Assembly: GCA_003049465.1 (NCBI GenBank)
Contig: PYSS01000014.1
Location: forward strand, 1 to 64,000
Reading direction: 5' to 3'
Source of the DNA: Magnaporthiopsis rhizophila
Lineage: Eukaryota; Ascomycota; Sordariomycetes; Magnaporthales; Magnaporthaceae
DNA length: 64,000 bases
Shown: positions 47,196 to 57,913 of the stretch, in pieces
Layout of the letters: each line of letters begins with the position of its first letter
Position numbering within the stretch: the stretch's first letter is position 1
Position numbers and translations under genes: made by a program
Notes under the pieces: generated by a model
What the model was told of the DNA's origin: nothing
The model's input: only the letters and a program-made list of their open reading frames with translations
Databases searched by the model: none

Positions 47196-47870
47196 ATGAC
47201 CGACCCCACGAAAGGGCTCAAGACCCTCTTCCAGACGGAGCGGCTGGTCTTCCGTCACGTCTCGGACGAGGCTGACCGGGACTTTATCCACAATTACCTG
47301 CACAGCGACCCGGTCAACAACGTCTTCAGCGGCCCGGGGCTGCTGCGGCCGTCGAGCGTGCGAGATGCGGCCGAGGTGGTCAACCTGCTCAAGTCTGCTA
47401 TACTGGGCGTCATGATCTGCCTGCCGCCCGCCACGGCGACAGACAACGGCACAGGAAAAGTAGCAACCCGACACTACCGCCCCGAAGACCTCACAACCAT
47501 CGGCTACGTGTGGGTCACGGACGCCGACGGCCTCCTCAAGCAGGGTGACGGGGTCCTTGGAAGCGGCGGCAACTTTGCCGGGTCGGCGGACCTGGGCATC
47601 AGCATCGCCGAGGCGCACCAGGGCAAGGGGTACGGGGCCGAGGCCATCAACTGGGCGGTGGACTGGTCGTTCCGGTTCGCGCGCCTGCACCGCATCGCGC
47701 TCGTCGCCGTCGTGTTCAACGAGCGCGCGTGCGCCCTGTACCGGCGCCTGGGCTTCAAGGACGAGGGCCGGCTGCGCGAGCTGCAGTACCACGACCGCAG
47801 GTGGTGGGACGTCATCTGCTTCTCCATGCTGGAGCACGAGTGGGAGGAGCTGCGGGGGCTGAAGAAGTAG
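47196..47870 (+). CDS. GNAT-family N-acetyltransferase (RimJ/RimL-like)
   Basis: One exon of 224 residues starting at an ACCATGACC context. The start LFQTERLVFRHVSDEAD is the typical first strand of the Acetyltransf_3 group. The acetyl-CoA pyrophosphate-binding loop is EAHQGKGYGAEAI (QxxGxG, about residues 136-148). It is followed by LHRIALVAVVFNERACALYRR, given in part here: IALVAVVFNERACALY, and the C-terminal LGFKDEGRLREL with DVICFSMLEHEW. Relatives acetylate protein N-termini, small amines or other metabolites; the substrate cannot be told. No targeting signal, so probably cytosolic. It looks intact. Confidence 0.92.
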   Translation: MTDPTKGLKTLFQTERLVFRHVSDEADRDFIHNYLHSDPVNNVFSGPGLLRPSSVRDAAEVVNLLKSAILGVMICLPPATATDNGTGKVATRHYRPEDLTTIGYVWVTDADGLLKQGDGVLGSGGNFAGSADLGISIAEAHQGKGYGAEAINWAVDWSFRFARLHRIALVAVVFNERACALYRRLGFKDEGRLRELQYHDRRWWDVICFSMLEHEWEELRGLKK

Positions 47871-48071
47871 CAGGGTCGGCCGGGAGGGATCAGACGAGAT
47901 GAAACGCAGGTAATCACTGGGCGGTTACGAGGGTTAGATGAGAACGCAATCAAAATGGGTATCATTTGTTTCCCGGTCCAACGCCTGTTTCTTCTTTTAT
48001 CCAGAACCCACAGCGAGTCCTACAATGCCGCCCATCTGAATTGATAGAGAATTGCAACTCGACCTGGCTGC

Positions 48072-48557
48072 CTAGCGTTCCTCCTCGTCGTCCAGACTGG
48101 GCCACTCGACGACGAACCGAGGCGCGCCGTCTTCAGCCTCCTCTGGCGACTGCAGCACAAAGGCGACGTCCATGCCGTCCTTGAGTCCCTTTGTCACGGG
48201 CGTGTCCGCGTCGCCGATATTGAGACGGCGCCACTCGGCGGCCCTGGCGCTGTCGCCACCGCGCCGGCTCTGCTGCTGGAGGATGCCGAAGCTGACGACG
48301 GCGTCTGCGGGGATGGGCGTGTCGTTGGCGCCAACGGTCGAGCTGAGGCCGTCGGGGTAGCGCTCGTTGAGGACCTCGAGAAGGTCGGCCGAGATTTGCG
48401 TAAAGGTTTCGAGGGGCGAGACGAGCATGTAGATGGTGTGAATGCCGTATTTGAAGCGGAGCGAGATGTCGATCTCGCTTTGGTTCGCTTTTGGCGGCTG
48501 GAGCGCAGATGTTAGGGAAGCATAGAGGCGGGTAACGAGTGAGGGTATACGAACCAT
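48072..48557 (-). CDS. Conserved hypothetical protein, possibly ubiquitin-like fold; ATG-only first coding exon
   Basis: The best model splices the ATG (48557-48555) directly to 48497-48072 across a 57-bp intron (GTTCGT donor, CCTAAC branch, CTCCAG acceptor), giving 142 residues that start M-PPKANQSE. Reading through would also stay open and add 19 residues. The core ISLRFKYGIHTIYMLVSP, then FTQISADLLEVLNERYPDGL, suggests a beta-grasp or ubiquitin-like arrangement of strands and a helix. Later parts include VVSFGILQQQ and a C-terminal strand with an acidic DDEEER end. I do not recognise a named family. It shares a 352-bp divergent promoter with the Tim17-like gene. Confidence 0.72.
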   Translation of the reverse strand: MVRIPSLVTRLYASLTSALQPPKANQSEIDISLRFKYGIHTIYMLVSPLETFTQISADLLEVLNERYPDGLSSTVGANDTPIPADAVVSFGILQQQSRRGGDSARAAEWRRLNIGDADTPVTKGLKDGMDVAFVLQSPEEAEDGAPRFVVEWPSLDDEEER

Positions 48558-48909
48558 GGCGATGTGATACGGACGAAGCGGTTGTTCAGGTCAGGTTCTG
48601 GACTGTGAGACTGTCGTGTTTCGGTCTCTGTCAAGTGGCGTCGCTGTTCGATGTTTGGATTGTCTTCCTTTCCATTGCTAGTCGCGACGCGGCGCCGGGA
48701 CCCCAGCAGGGAGCTTACCCCACTAAAGCTAACGAGCCCACTTACCGCCCAGCGGGCGTGAAGGAGCTTGGGCCATGCTGCCGTGGTGGGCGAAGCGAAG
48801 AGAATTTCACATCTCCAAGCTGCTCGATCTGGCAACGGCCTCAGCTTTGACCCTCAAACGTCAATCTCGATCACTCTTCACCGACCTGCCGCCGATGCAC
48901 CGCCAAGCC
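48558..48909. promoter_or_regulatory. Compact bidirectional promoter
   Basis: Only 352 bp separate the divergent starts at 48557 (-) and 48910 (+), so both genes must share promoter sequence. No TATA consensus is visible. Confidence 0.5.
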
Positions 48910-49599
48910 ATGGCGTCCGAACCGTCCGAGCCCGCCGGAAATGCCAAGGCCTCCGCCCGCAAGGTCCGGCAGATCACGCCCGAGGAGATGGCGGAGCTGG
49001 CCAAGAACTCGCGCCTCTCGATCCCCAGCTTCGTCCGCATCCCCGCCGCCGCCGTCACCTCGTTCGGAGTCGGCATGACCCTCGGCGTCATGCACGGCAG
49101 CAAGATGAGGGGCCTGCGCTTCCGGGCCGAGCACGCCCACAAGCTGCCGTCGTCCACGACGGGCTGGTACCTCTACCACCGCAGCAAGAACTACCAAATG
49201 GCCTTTGGCGGCATCAAGGAGGGGCTCCGGATGGGCGGCCGCATCTGCTTCTGGACCACGGCCATGTTCTCCATCGAGGACATGTTTGACAGCTACCGCG
49301 GCTCCATGGACGGCATCAACACCGTGATGGCTTCTGTGGCTGTCGCTGGCGGCTTTAGTGTGTGGAGTATGTTGTCGCCGTGCTCCGGAGGCTTTAATGC
49401 AAGTCACAAGCTGACTTCTGCAGACCGATTCCCCTTGATCATGGCGGCGCGCACGACCAAGACCGCCCTAGTAGTGGGCCTGGTGTACGGGGGCCTGCAG
49501 GACCTGGTCAGCGCCGCGAGAGGCCGCCCGATCGGCTACGTCGAGGCAATCCGCCGCCGCATGATTAAAATCCAGGGCACGACGCATCCCGACGAGTGA
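48910..49599 (+). CDS. Tim17/Tim22/Tim23-like mitochondrial membrane protein
   Basis: Two exons (48910-49366, 49424-49599) join in phase across a 57-bp intron (CTGAC branch, TTCTGCAG acceptor), for 210 residues. The start at 48910 has the best context (CAAGCCATGG); in-frame ATGs at 48895 and 48775 could extend it. After KVRQITPEEMAELAKNSRLS come Gly-rich hydrophobic segments (AAAVTSFGVGMTLGVMHG, GGIKEGLRMGGRICFWTTAM, and LVVGLVYGGLQDLVSAARGR in exon 2). These resemble the glycine-zipper helices of Tim17-family proteins. The family includes translocase channels and complex I assembly factors, so the exact role is open. Probably an inner-membrane protein. Confidence 0.72.
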   Translation: MASEPSEPAGNAKASARKVRQITPEEMAELAKNSRLSIPSFVRIPAAAVTSFGVGMTLGVMHGSKMRGLRFRAEHAHKLPSSTTGWYLYHRSKNYQMAFGGIKEGLRMGGRICFWTTAMFSIEDMFDSYRGSMDGINTVMASVAVAGGFSVWSMLSPCSGGFNASHKLTSADRFPLIMAARTTKTALVVGLVYGGLQDLVSAARGRPIGYVEAIRRRMIKIQGTTHPDE

Positions 49600-50920
49600 T
49601 TCCCGAGCTATTTATTTAGCCTCACTTGATGCCTGCGGGCTGATAGTGCCTCTGCTATCCGTCGCCCTCTGTCGGCCTACGCTTGTGCCAGGGCTCCGTC
49701 GCAACGCCATGCAGGGGCGAGGGAACACATGACCACTGACGGAGGCAGCTCCGATGACGGAGTCCGGGCTCTCACCTTCACCCGATGGTACGCGCAGTCC
49801 CCACGTTGTCTGCAACTGTCCACGAAATTAAGCCGAGCCGCGATATTTGCCCAGCCATTGGATTTGAACTCACCGACAGCAATCGAGCCACCAGTGCTGC
49901 GACATGCATTGGCCAGTCAGATGAGACGAGGAAACCGAGGTATTGGTCGCGCTAATTGACGAGCTGGGTCGGCGCTGCTCGGCAGCCATAGCGCCTCTAT
50001 CCAATCCACATCCGATCCAGACACTCAACTGCTGATCCGTCGGGATTTCCAAATCTGGACAGCCTCTGAACCCCGCATCCCAGATTCCCTCAAGCGCTCG
50101 CCAGTGCAGACCGCCCCACTGCAACCGTGGGGGTACCTCGAGACGGGGAGCGTCGAGTCGAGATCGGGCGACAAGTCAAGATCGACGGCGAGAGTCATTT
50201 CTGCAGTAGCTTGGAGGGATATCTGTTGCAGACGCCCTGACCAGCCACGGCTACCCACGGCTTTCTCTTACTGGAATGTTCCCAATCCGGCGCACGTGAC
50301 GGGTCCGCCCCAGCGGTCTTTGATAAGAGCCATAGCTCGGGATCCAGTGACGTGCCTCAGATTGGCCTGCTTCATCATCGAAACTCCAATCTGCGGGGCT
50401 TCGGAGGCGACGGCCCCATGGGACAAAGCAGGCATTGCCAAGGAAGCGCAGAGATGCCGTACTTCTTGCACCTGCAGGCGCCACGGTCTGCATGGCCGGC
50501 CTCCGATAAAGGAAGGGCGAGCTCACATTATGTCAACAGGATGCCTGTCTCCATCATCTCGGCTGTAGACCTGGCCCTCGTCGTATATCTACCCGGGTGC
50601 CCTGCCAAACGGCCAGGAACGCGACAGACGCCAAGCAATATATACCAAGCATCTCCCCATCTTGTCTTTGCGCATGCTGTGCTGCCATTCTCTGCTGCTT
50701 GTCTCAGAACAGAGTATACGCCCATCCCAGATCCGATCCGAGCCCGCAAATGTACCCCAGACCCACGATATCGCACGGCAGCAGGCCCTTACAGTACTCG
50801 GCAGGAGGCACCCATTTGATCACAAGATGGATCGTCGCTTCTCCAGCACGGCTGGCGCCCAGCGCCGTCGTCCGCCATAAACGAAACTGCCGCACAGCTC
50901 AGCTTCTTTGCTCGACCAGA
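49600..50920. other. Intergenic, proline dehydrogenase promoter region
   Basis: This 1.3-kb stretch has no supportable gene. A TATATA element lies near 50640, 280 bp before the chosen dehydrogenase start. The dehydrogenase frame stays open upstream to 50597, so part of 50600-50920 could be coding or an upstream exon. Confidence 0.5.
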
Positions 50921-52434
50921 ATGACTTCGACGAGTAGCAGAGCACTTCATTCGTCACCAAGCAGGCCATCCGCCCCTGCCATCGCGTCGACCTTGGGCAC
51001 AGAGGAGACACAGGAATTATTGCCGGCGCATGCCACCAACGGCAGTAATGCCATGGTCAGGCCCGGCAGCCCCCTGTCTATGCTGCCTCTAAAGGTGGTG
51101 CTGCGCTCGCTGGCCACAACGACCATCTCGTCGTCGCCGCTGCTTCTGCGCCCATCGATGGCCATCATGTCGATCCTGGCCCACAGCACGAGCCCGCTGC
51201 TCAACCCGGACAGGAATCCGGTGCTGCGGTTCCTGCTCAAGCACACGTTCTACGCCCAGTTCTGCGCTGGCGAGAACGCGGTCGAGGTGCGCCGGACCAT
51301 TGCGAGCCTCAAGCGGGACATTGGCTTTACGGGCGTCATCCTCGGCTACGCACGTGAGGTGGTCATGAGCGAGGCCCAGACGCGCGACCTGGCGTCCAGC
51401 GCGGACGTGGTGGTGGAGGGCTCCGCTCTGGCCGAGGAGTGCGTCCGCAACGAGGTCGTGCCGTGGGCAGCGGGCAACATGGAGACGGTGCGGTTAGCGA
51501 GTCCTGGGGACTTTGTTGCGCTCAAGTAAGTAAACGGGCTGCGTTGGCGCATTCGTTGTACATGGTGGCAAAAATCTGACAGCGAAACAGATTCACCGGA
51601 GCAGGCCGCATGGCGCTCTACGCGCTCTCGGCGCAGCTCCCACCACCAAAGGCGCTGGCGGACGCGACGGACCGCATCTGCGAGCTGGCGGCGGCGCGGG
51701 GCGTGCGGCTCCTCTTTGACGCGGAACAGCAAGCGGTTCAGGCGGGAATCGACGACTGGACGCTGCGGTACATGGCGCGGTACAACAAGAACAACAACCA
51801 GGGCAAGGCCGTCGTGTACGGAACGTACCAGGCGTACCTGAAGGCGACGCCGCGCGTGCTGTCGTCGCACCTGCGCGCGGCTTCTCGCGGCGGGTTCACG
51901 CTAGGCGTCAAGCTCGTGCGTGGCGCGTACCTGGGCTCGGACCCGCGGCACCTGATGCACGACTGCAAGGCCGACACGGACACGGCCTACGATGGAATCG
52001 CGGCCGCGGTGCTGACGCGGCGGTGGAGCGGCCCGCTGGCGGCCGAGGACGGGGCTGTCGAGTTCCCCGCCGTCGACATGGTGCTAGCGTCGCACAACGC
52101 CGAGTCAGTACGGAAGGGTCGGGCCATCGTTGAAAGCGGGCGGTCACGCACGACGGAGGTGGCGTTTGCGCAGCTGCAGGGCATGGCGGACGAGGTGAGC
52201 TGCGAGCTGGTGGCGAGCCGGGCGGCGGTTGGTGATGTTGCGGATAATAAGGGAGAGCAGGCCGCCGTGCGGTCGTACAAGTATCTGGTCTGGGGCACGA
52301 CGGGTGAGTGCATGAAGTACCTGCTCCGGCGGGCGCAGGAGAACCGGGACGCGGTGCAGCGGACGCGTAGTGGGCGGGACGCTATGGCTAGGGAGGTGGT
52401 GCGGAGGATCCGGGGAATGCTTGGGGGCCGTTGA
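50921..52434 (+). CDS. PUT1: Proline dehydrogenase (mitochondrial)
   Basis: Two exons (50921-51525, 51591-52434) join in phase across a 65-bp intron with CTGAC branch site, for about 482 residues. The chosen ATG gives a Ser/Arg-rich presequence (TSTSSRALHSSPSRPS) suited to mitochondrial import; an upstream in-frame start is possible. The PRODH TIM-barrel is recognisable from FTGAGRMALYALSAQL, RGVRLLFDAEQQAVQ, YNKNNNQGKAVVYGTYQAYL, GGFTLGVKLVRGAYLG, VDMVLASHNAES, FAQLQGMADE and YKYLVWGTTGE. The enzyme oxidises proline to pyrroline-5-carboxylate with FAD, feeding electrons to the respiratory chain. Proline-induced regulation is usual in fungi, but no proline-cluster neighbours (PrnA-type regulator, permease) are beside it. 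Confidence 0.93.
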
Positions 52435-52580
52435 CTTTATGGATGCGAGGAGTTGGTATCATGTAGCATTTTTACTTGGATTATGTGCGTGTTATGGCCC
52501 CTGAATATGCGTGAAACCTGGCGCCCAACGCCAAAGCAGAGCTCTGCCCAGGCAAGGAAATCCCACACCAACGCGGCAGA

Positions 52581-53240
52581 TCACACCCCGCGCAAAGCCA
52601 TGGCGCCAAGTATCAGCATCTCCGCCTCCCTCCTCTTCCCCTCCTCGTCCTCGATCGCCGCCAGCGCCGCAGCGCCATTGAGCTTGTAGTACTTGCGCAC
52701 CTTGGCCCAGTCCGTGCACAGCGCAACATTCGCGTCCGTAAACGGCACCGCAGTCCCGTCCACATTCCCGCTCAGGTGTGCCCATACATCATCCCCAGCC
52801 GCAGCCGCTATCCCGGACGACGCAAGCACCTTGACGGCAACCACATCCCTGCTGTCGGGCGAGATGCCGAATCTTCTGTACGCCTCGGAGATGTTGGCCG
52901 ACGGCGAGAGGCAAAACACGGTCTCGGAGTGGACGTTGGGCGTGCGCAGTCCGGAACCCAAAGAAGTGACGGCGCGGAAGACGGCGGCGAGCAGGTGCGT
53001 CGTGCTGGTCAGGACCGAGGCGTCGACGAGCGCGTACTCGAACAGCGGGTTGCGCGCGAGCAGCTGGCCGTGCAGAAAGGGCGCGTTGGCGACGTTGCGG
53101 AAGAGGGCGGCGTGGATTGTGTGGGATGCCGGGACGTGTTCGAGGGGGATGTGGGCGAGGAGGTTTTGTGGTGGTGGTAGTGGTGCCGCGGGCGGAGGGG
53201 CTGCTTCTGCAGGCGCGGGGTTCGCGTCGGGAACGGGCAT
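52581..53240 (-). CDS. CGI121: EKC/KEOPS complex subunit Cgi121
   Basis: One exon; with the start at 53240 the product is 219 residues, near the family's usual length. The frame is open upstream, with other ATGs at 53327, 53399 and 53441. Conserved blocks are LEHVPASHTIHAALFRNV, APFLHGQLLARNPLFEYAL, LVDASVLTSTTHLLAAVF-like helix, HSETVFCLSPSANISEAYRR and FGISPDSRDVVAVKV. Cgi121 binds the kinase Bud32 in KEOPS, which makes the t6A modification of tRNAs and supports telomere maintenance. The N-terminal 30 residues are Pro/Ala-rich and unlike the rest. The proline dehydrogenase gene converges on it with 146 bp between stops. Confidence 0.9.
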   Translation of the reverse strand: MPVPDANPAPAEAAPPPAAPLPPPQNLLAHIPLEHVPASHTIHAALFRNVANAPFLHGQLLARNPLFEYALVDASVLTSTTHLLAAVFRAVTSLGSGLRTPNVHSETVFCLSPSANISEAYRRFGISPDSRDVVAVKVLASSGIAAAAGDDVWAHLSGNVDGTAVPFTDANVALCTDWAKVRKYYKLNGAAALAAIEDEEGKRREAEMLILGAMALRGV

Positions 53241-53811
53241 TGCGCCGTCGTCGTCGCGGATGGGAGATGGCGGTTCACAGCTGGGTTTTTGCAATGATCG
53301 GCGCCCGCTGGAGACGGTCGCGCCCATTGCTGTCGGGAGCTTGGGCTGGGACTGAAGACTGATGGCGCAGACCCTGCAGTGGTCGAGGTCTGACGACATG
53401 TCTAAGGCTGGTGGGGCACAAATTCTCAGCGGCACTCCCATCCTGTCAGTCACCTTCTACACGCACATTCGTGCAGCAAAGGGTATTCGTATACGGTATA
53501 TGCTAATGGGCCATTGCCCTCGATGCCACATTCCTCCCAGATGTATACAAAAAAAAAAAAAAAAAAAAAAAAAACGCTCCTACCCAAACCCGCTTGACAT
53601 GTGCTGTAAACCGACAATGATATCCCAGCCTTTCTCAAAGTGCTGCCAGCCCAAAATGACTAGATACCAACGGAGCGGCAAGTGGCAATAAAAATGCTAG
53701 TGATGTGTTATGACATGCGCAGAAGATGAAAGAAATTCGTGTACTTTTTCTTTCCAGCCCGAGAAGAAAAGGACAAAGGAGAGGTGATGTGCGATAGGCG
53801 GCGAGGCAGCC
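53241..53811. other. Intergenic, CGI121 promoter and regulator 3' flank
   Basis: It holds possible alternative CGI121 starts, an A26 homopolymer at 53549-53574, and the 3' UTR of the Zn2Cys6 gene. No separate gene is seen. Confidence 0.5.
53549..53574. repeat. A26 homopolymer
   Basis: Twenty-six consecutive A on the plus strand, by far the longest homopolymer in the window, between CGI121 and the regulator gene. Confidence 0.95.
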
Positions 53812-56724
53812 TCAGTTGCCGTTGACGGACGGCACGTCGGAAAATAGCAGCAACGGCCACTGCTGCGCTGCCGTCGCCATGTTGGCCAGCCCGGCCGCCG
53901 CGTGCTGCTGCTCCTGCGACGCGCCCACCCCGCCCATCATGGACGGCGCCCCGCCCATGTGGTCCCGGTGGTGGTGGTGCTGCTGCGTGCCGCCGCCGAG
54001 GTCCAGCAGCGTGCTGGCACCGGACCGGTGCTGCATGTCCATGACGGAAGTCGTCCAGTCTGTCCACGTGCTGCCGCCGCCCGCCAGCTGCTGCGTGGCC
54101 TGCGACGCAAAGGAGACCAGCGGGTCTGTGCTGGCGGCCACGGCGGCGGCGGCGGCTGCTGCTGCTACTGCTGCTGCTTGTTTATGTGATGTTGTGGGGT
54201 CGTCGTCCGCGGCTGACGGTGACGTCGAGGCGGCTAGTGCTGCGGCGGCCGCTGCGGCAGACGCTCCATACAGCGATATGCCGTCTGCGCCACCCGTGCT
54301 ATCGTATCCTGCCATGCTCGGGACGGCGGCGCCGTTGGCGACCGGGTTGCCCTGGTCGCCGTAGTTGGCGATTTGGTGGTATGCGGCGGCTGCGGCGTCG
54401 TAGTAGTTCCCGTTGGCATCGCCGCTGCTGCTCACGCCGTGCTGCGGTGACGCATCGCCGGATGATGAGCCGTTGGTGGTTGGCGCGGTCGACTGTGTTT
54501 GTGACTGTGATGCTCGTTCCTGCGGCTGTAGGTGGGAGTGGTGGTGTTGTTGTTGTGAGGCCAAACTTCTAGATGAGGTCCCATTGGCCTGTTGATTCCG
54601 ACCCATGTCGGTCTCTATCCATGCGATGGTGTGGTTCACTATCCTGCTGATGTCGGCACACAACCCTGCGGATCCTGTGGGGGTCAAGCCGCGTCAGTGT
54701 GTGCGAATCAGGGTCAGATTCAGGGACAAACAAACCTAGCAGAATCCCGATCTCCTCAATGATGGTCAGCCACAGACTCATCTCTCTCCTGAGCGTGGCC
54801 ACCTCCTCGGGCGTTATTGTAAACCTCCGCTCCCAGCTCTCGACCAGGGTGCAGAATATGGCGGCGACGTAGACGGCGGTCTGGTACCACGTGGTGTCGA
54901 GTGACTTGAGCTTGTGGATCACGAGGATGTGCCGCAGCAGCTCGCGCGACGTCTCGGCGCAGATGCGCATGTTCTCGGCCTGGTACTCCGAGTCCGAGAC
55001 GGTACAGACCGACGGGTGGCGCAGACAGAGGCGGAATTCGAGCGCGAACGTTTGCGTGTAGAGCGCAAACATGTGCGTGTTGGCGCCCTTGCTCTTCTCG
55101 AGGTCCAGCTCCGGAGGCAGCTGGCGCTCCCACGCGCGCAGCTGCTCCTCGAGGCGAGTCACCACCTCGATGTGCCGCCTCGGGTCGCGCCGCACGCTGT
55201 ACAGGTTCGAGTACATCTCCATGTACAGCGGCACGATCTTGAAGCCGGCCAGCCCGACGGGGAAGCCGCACACGCCGATGCGCGACCGGTCCGTGAGCCC
55301 CTCGGACGTAAGACACTCGTCCGGGATGGCGAGCGGGAACGGCACGTCAAACTCCTCAAGGATGGTGGGCATGGGCCGGCCCATGCGGCCGTTGAGGGTG
55401 ACTGACAGCGCCAGGACGCACCACCAGACGCGGTGGCGCATCTCCGTCTCGAGCGTGATAGCGCTGCCGTCGGCGACGCCGGGGCTGGTGCCCTTGTGCA
55501 GATTCAGCTCCGTCGCCTTCTGCTGGGCGTACTGGGCCACCATGTACGCGCTCCCCGGCTTGGGGAAGGCCCGCATGTAGCTGCCGACCATGACCAGGGC
55601 CTGGACGGCCGTCAGGGACACGTCCAGGGCCAGGTCGAAAAAGCGCGCGACGCAGAAGTGATAGTGCTTGTTGGCCAGATCGTTGAGGCGCGCCTGCTTC
55701 GCGTAGTCCTCGCGGTTGCGGACGCCGTACTGGAAGTAGATGGTGGCAAAAACCATGTGCACCACCACGAGCTCGGCGCTGGTGGGCCGGAAGGTGGGGT
55801 CGTCGTAGATGCGCGTCAGCAGCGCCAGGTACGACGGCTTGTGCAGTATAGGCTGGAACGGGTACACCGTGATGAAGTACCACTCGGCGTACTCGAAGGC
55901 GTCGTGGCGCGGCGGCAGGTCGACGCCCTCGACGGGCGGGTTGACGCCCATGGCCGACTGCAGGAACGCCTGAACGGAGCGGTTATACAGGGGCGCGGGT
56001 GGGCTCCCCGCGGGCCCGGCGGGTGGGGAGTCCATGTCGGGGGCAGCGAACGAGGTGATGTCTATTGTGGTGCCCAGAATGGACAGTTTGGTGCCCTTGA
56101 TGGCGCTCAGCGGGGCGTTGTCGGACGCCACGCCGAGGTGGGTGAGCCCCGGCGGGCGCGGCTCGAGGGTGGCCGAGTTGGCGAACGAGGTCAGCTGCTG
56201 CATCTGCTCGGGCGGGCGCGTGCGGTACTTGCGCACCCAGGCCGACCCGACCTGCGACCACTGGTCCTTGAGCGCCGGGTCTGGCGGCTGCGGGTTGCCA
56301 AACGCGTCCAGCGTGGTCCAGGGCGGGTGGTCGGGCCCGTACTGCGACCAGTGCCACGGCTTGACCTCGACGCCGTTGCTCTCGAGCACCTTCTCGAGGG
56401 CACGGATGTGGGCGAGCATGTCGGTCTTTTCGCGCTCCAGCTGCATGATGTAGCCTCGCTTCTCGGTGCGGCCTGTGACGCGGTCCGTGACGTAGCACTC
56501 CATCTTCTGGTTGGCGCAGTGCGAGCAGCCCTGGGGCAGGGCGTCGCAGCGGATCTTGCGCACCTTGCATCGGTCGCAGGCCTGGCCGGTGCGCGTGTAC
56601 GACTGCAGCTTGTTCTTGACCACGCTTGAGAAGTCCTCGGGCTCGCGCTCGAGCTTGGGCAGCTTGACCTTGGCGCCCATGGACGGGCTCTCGCCGATGG
56701 GGTCGCCGGGACGCTTGGGAGGCA

Positions 56725-56725
<1 letters not shown>
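53812..56725 (-). CDS. Zn2Cys6 transcription factor with fungal-specific (MHR) domain
   Basis: Two exons (56725-54736, 54674-53812) join in phase across a 61-bp intron, giving 950 residues. The DNA-binding cluster CDRCKVRKIRCDALPQGC with CANQKMEC (about residues 49-76) is complete, followed by a linker and a short coiled coil (MQLEREKTDMLAHIRALE). The middle-homology region spans about residues 280-660, including EYAEWYFITVYPFQPILH, LALDVSLTAVQALVMVGSYM, RHRVWWCVLALSV and NGRMGRPMP. The second exon encodes a low-complexity tail rich in Gln, His, Ala and Ser, typical of an activation region. Target genes cannot be named. The oxidoreductase gene on the same strand begins beyond 57.9 kb. The first in-frame ATG is used; a TCG repeat lies directly upstream. 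Confidence 0.93.

Positions 56726-56778
<53 letters not shown>
56726..56778. repeat. (TCG)n microsatellite abutting the regulator's ATG
   Basis: About 17 TCG units (CGA/ACG on the coding strand) end exactly at the start codon of the Zn2Cys6 gene. Confidence 0.95.
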
Positions 56779-56787
<9 letters not shown>

Positions 56788-57913
56788 CCCCGCTCCGGCA
56801 AGCAGAGCAGCGGCTGGCTCGGGGTTGCTGGCTCACAAGAGTTCGTGTCTCGATCGTCTTAAGGCACGCCTTGACAAGTCAGGGGAGATGGGCGGCGGGG
56901 CAAGGACTGGCAGCACGCCGTGAGGCGCAACATGCGTGTCGGCCCCTGAGCGGGCAGGGCAGCCAGCAAGATACGACGGCTGACCCCAGGCGCGCTGTGT
57001 GATGGTGGCTGCTGCTGCGTGCCGACTTCAGCATTCCCATTGCACGCCACCGATACGACACATACCTCAGTCTGGTCGACACGGGGCTCGCCGAGAGCGG
57101 TCGAGTCTAGAAATCGGGGCCCTGATGGAAGACGAGCAGCGGACCCGAAGTCGCAGGTTGGCGGCTGCAGAGCCAGACTGCTGGGTCCTTGCTACGACGG
57201 CTGATGGCAGGGTTCCTCGCCCTGCACAATGTTCCAGGCGCGCTCCTTCAGGGGTGCAGAATCAGTGGCGACCTGGTGGGGCTGGTGGGGCGCGATGCAC
57301 TGTGCGGGCGCCGGCTCCTGCTGCCATGGCATTTTCGACCCCTGGGCAACTGCCAGCAGTCAGCAGAGCCGATGGCAGCCCTGCCAAGGATTCCCCGACG
57401 GCACGCATTGCGAATTTTGCCCTTTTCCATCAGAGTTTTCCGGCTTTATTTGCTTATACCGTCCGATTTGGGCCAGAGCAGGTGGCAGGGGTGCAAATTC
57501 CCGCCGGCTGCCTGGTCAGTGGAAATCTGGTCAGCCATTTGACGTCGGCCGTGGTTGCATCGACAGGCACTGTGTCGCAGTCTCGGGCAATTTCCATTGC
57601 TACCTGCCCAAGCCCAATGGAGCCAGCGAACAACAGCGACTGCTGCACCGCGACGCACTGACAATCTACGCGGCGTGATGCTACCGTCTATCGCTCTACC
57701 GAACCGTCAACGACCCGAACCCGTGCTCCGTGCACGGACAGGGCTCTACTGAAGATGAGGCCGTTGCATTCTCCTGTCTACTCAAATCCACGGACATCTC
57801 CGCTGCCAAGCCACTGGTGGCTGCGCTAGACAAGCCCATGAGCCCACAAGCAAGCCACGCCAAGCTTCGTTCCGTAACAAGTGCCCTCCATCTCGCGTCG
57901 CCTTGCCCGTCGG
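56779..57913. other. Intergenic, regulator promoter and oxidoreductase 3' flank
   Basis: This 1.1-kb stretch shows several short ORFs on both strands but none with a domain or splice partner. No gene is supported. Confidence 0.55.

Noticed and set aside
55433..56629. Long plus-strand open frame (398 codons) opposite the Zn2Cys6 gene
   Set aside because: It is a shadow of the GC-rich coding exon; the opposite strand has the zinc cluster and MHR domain.
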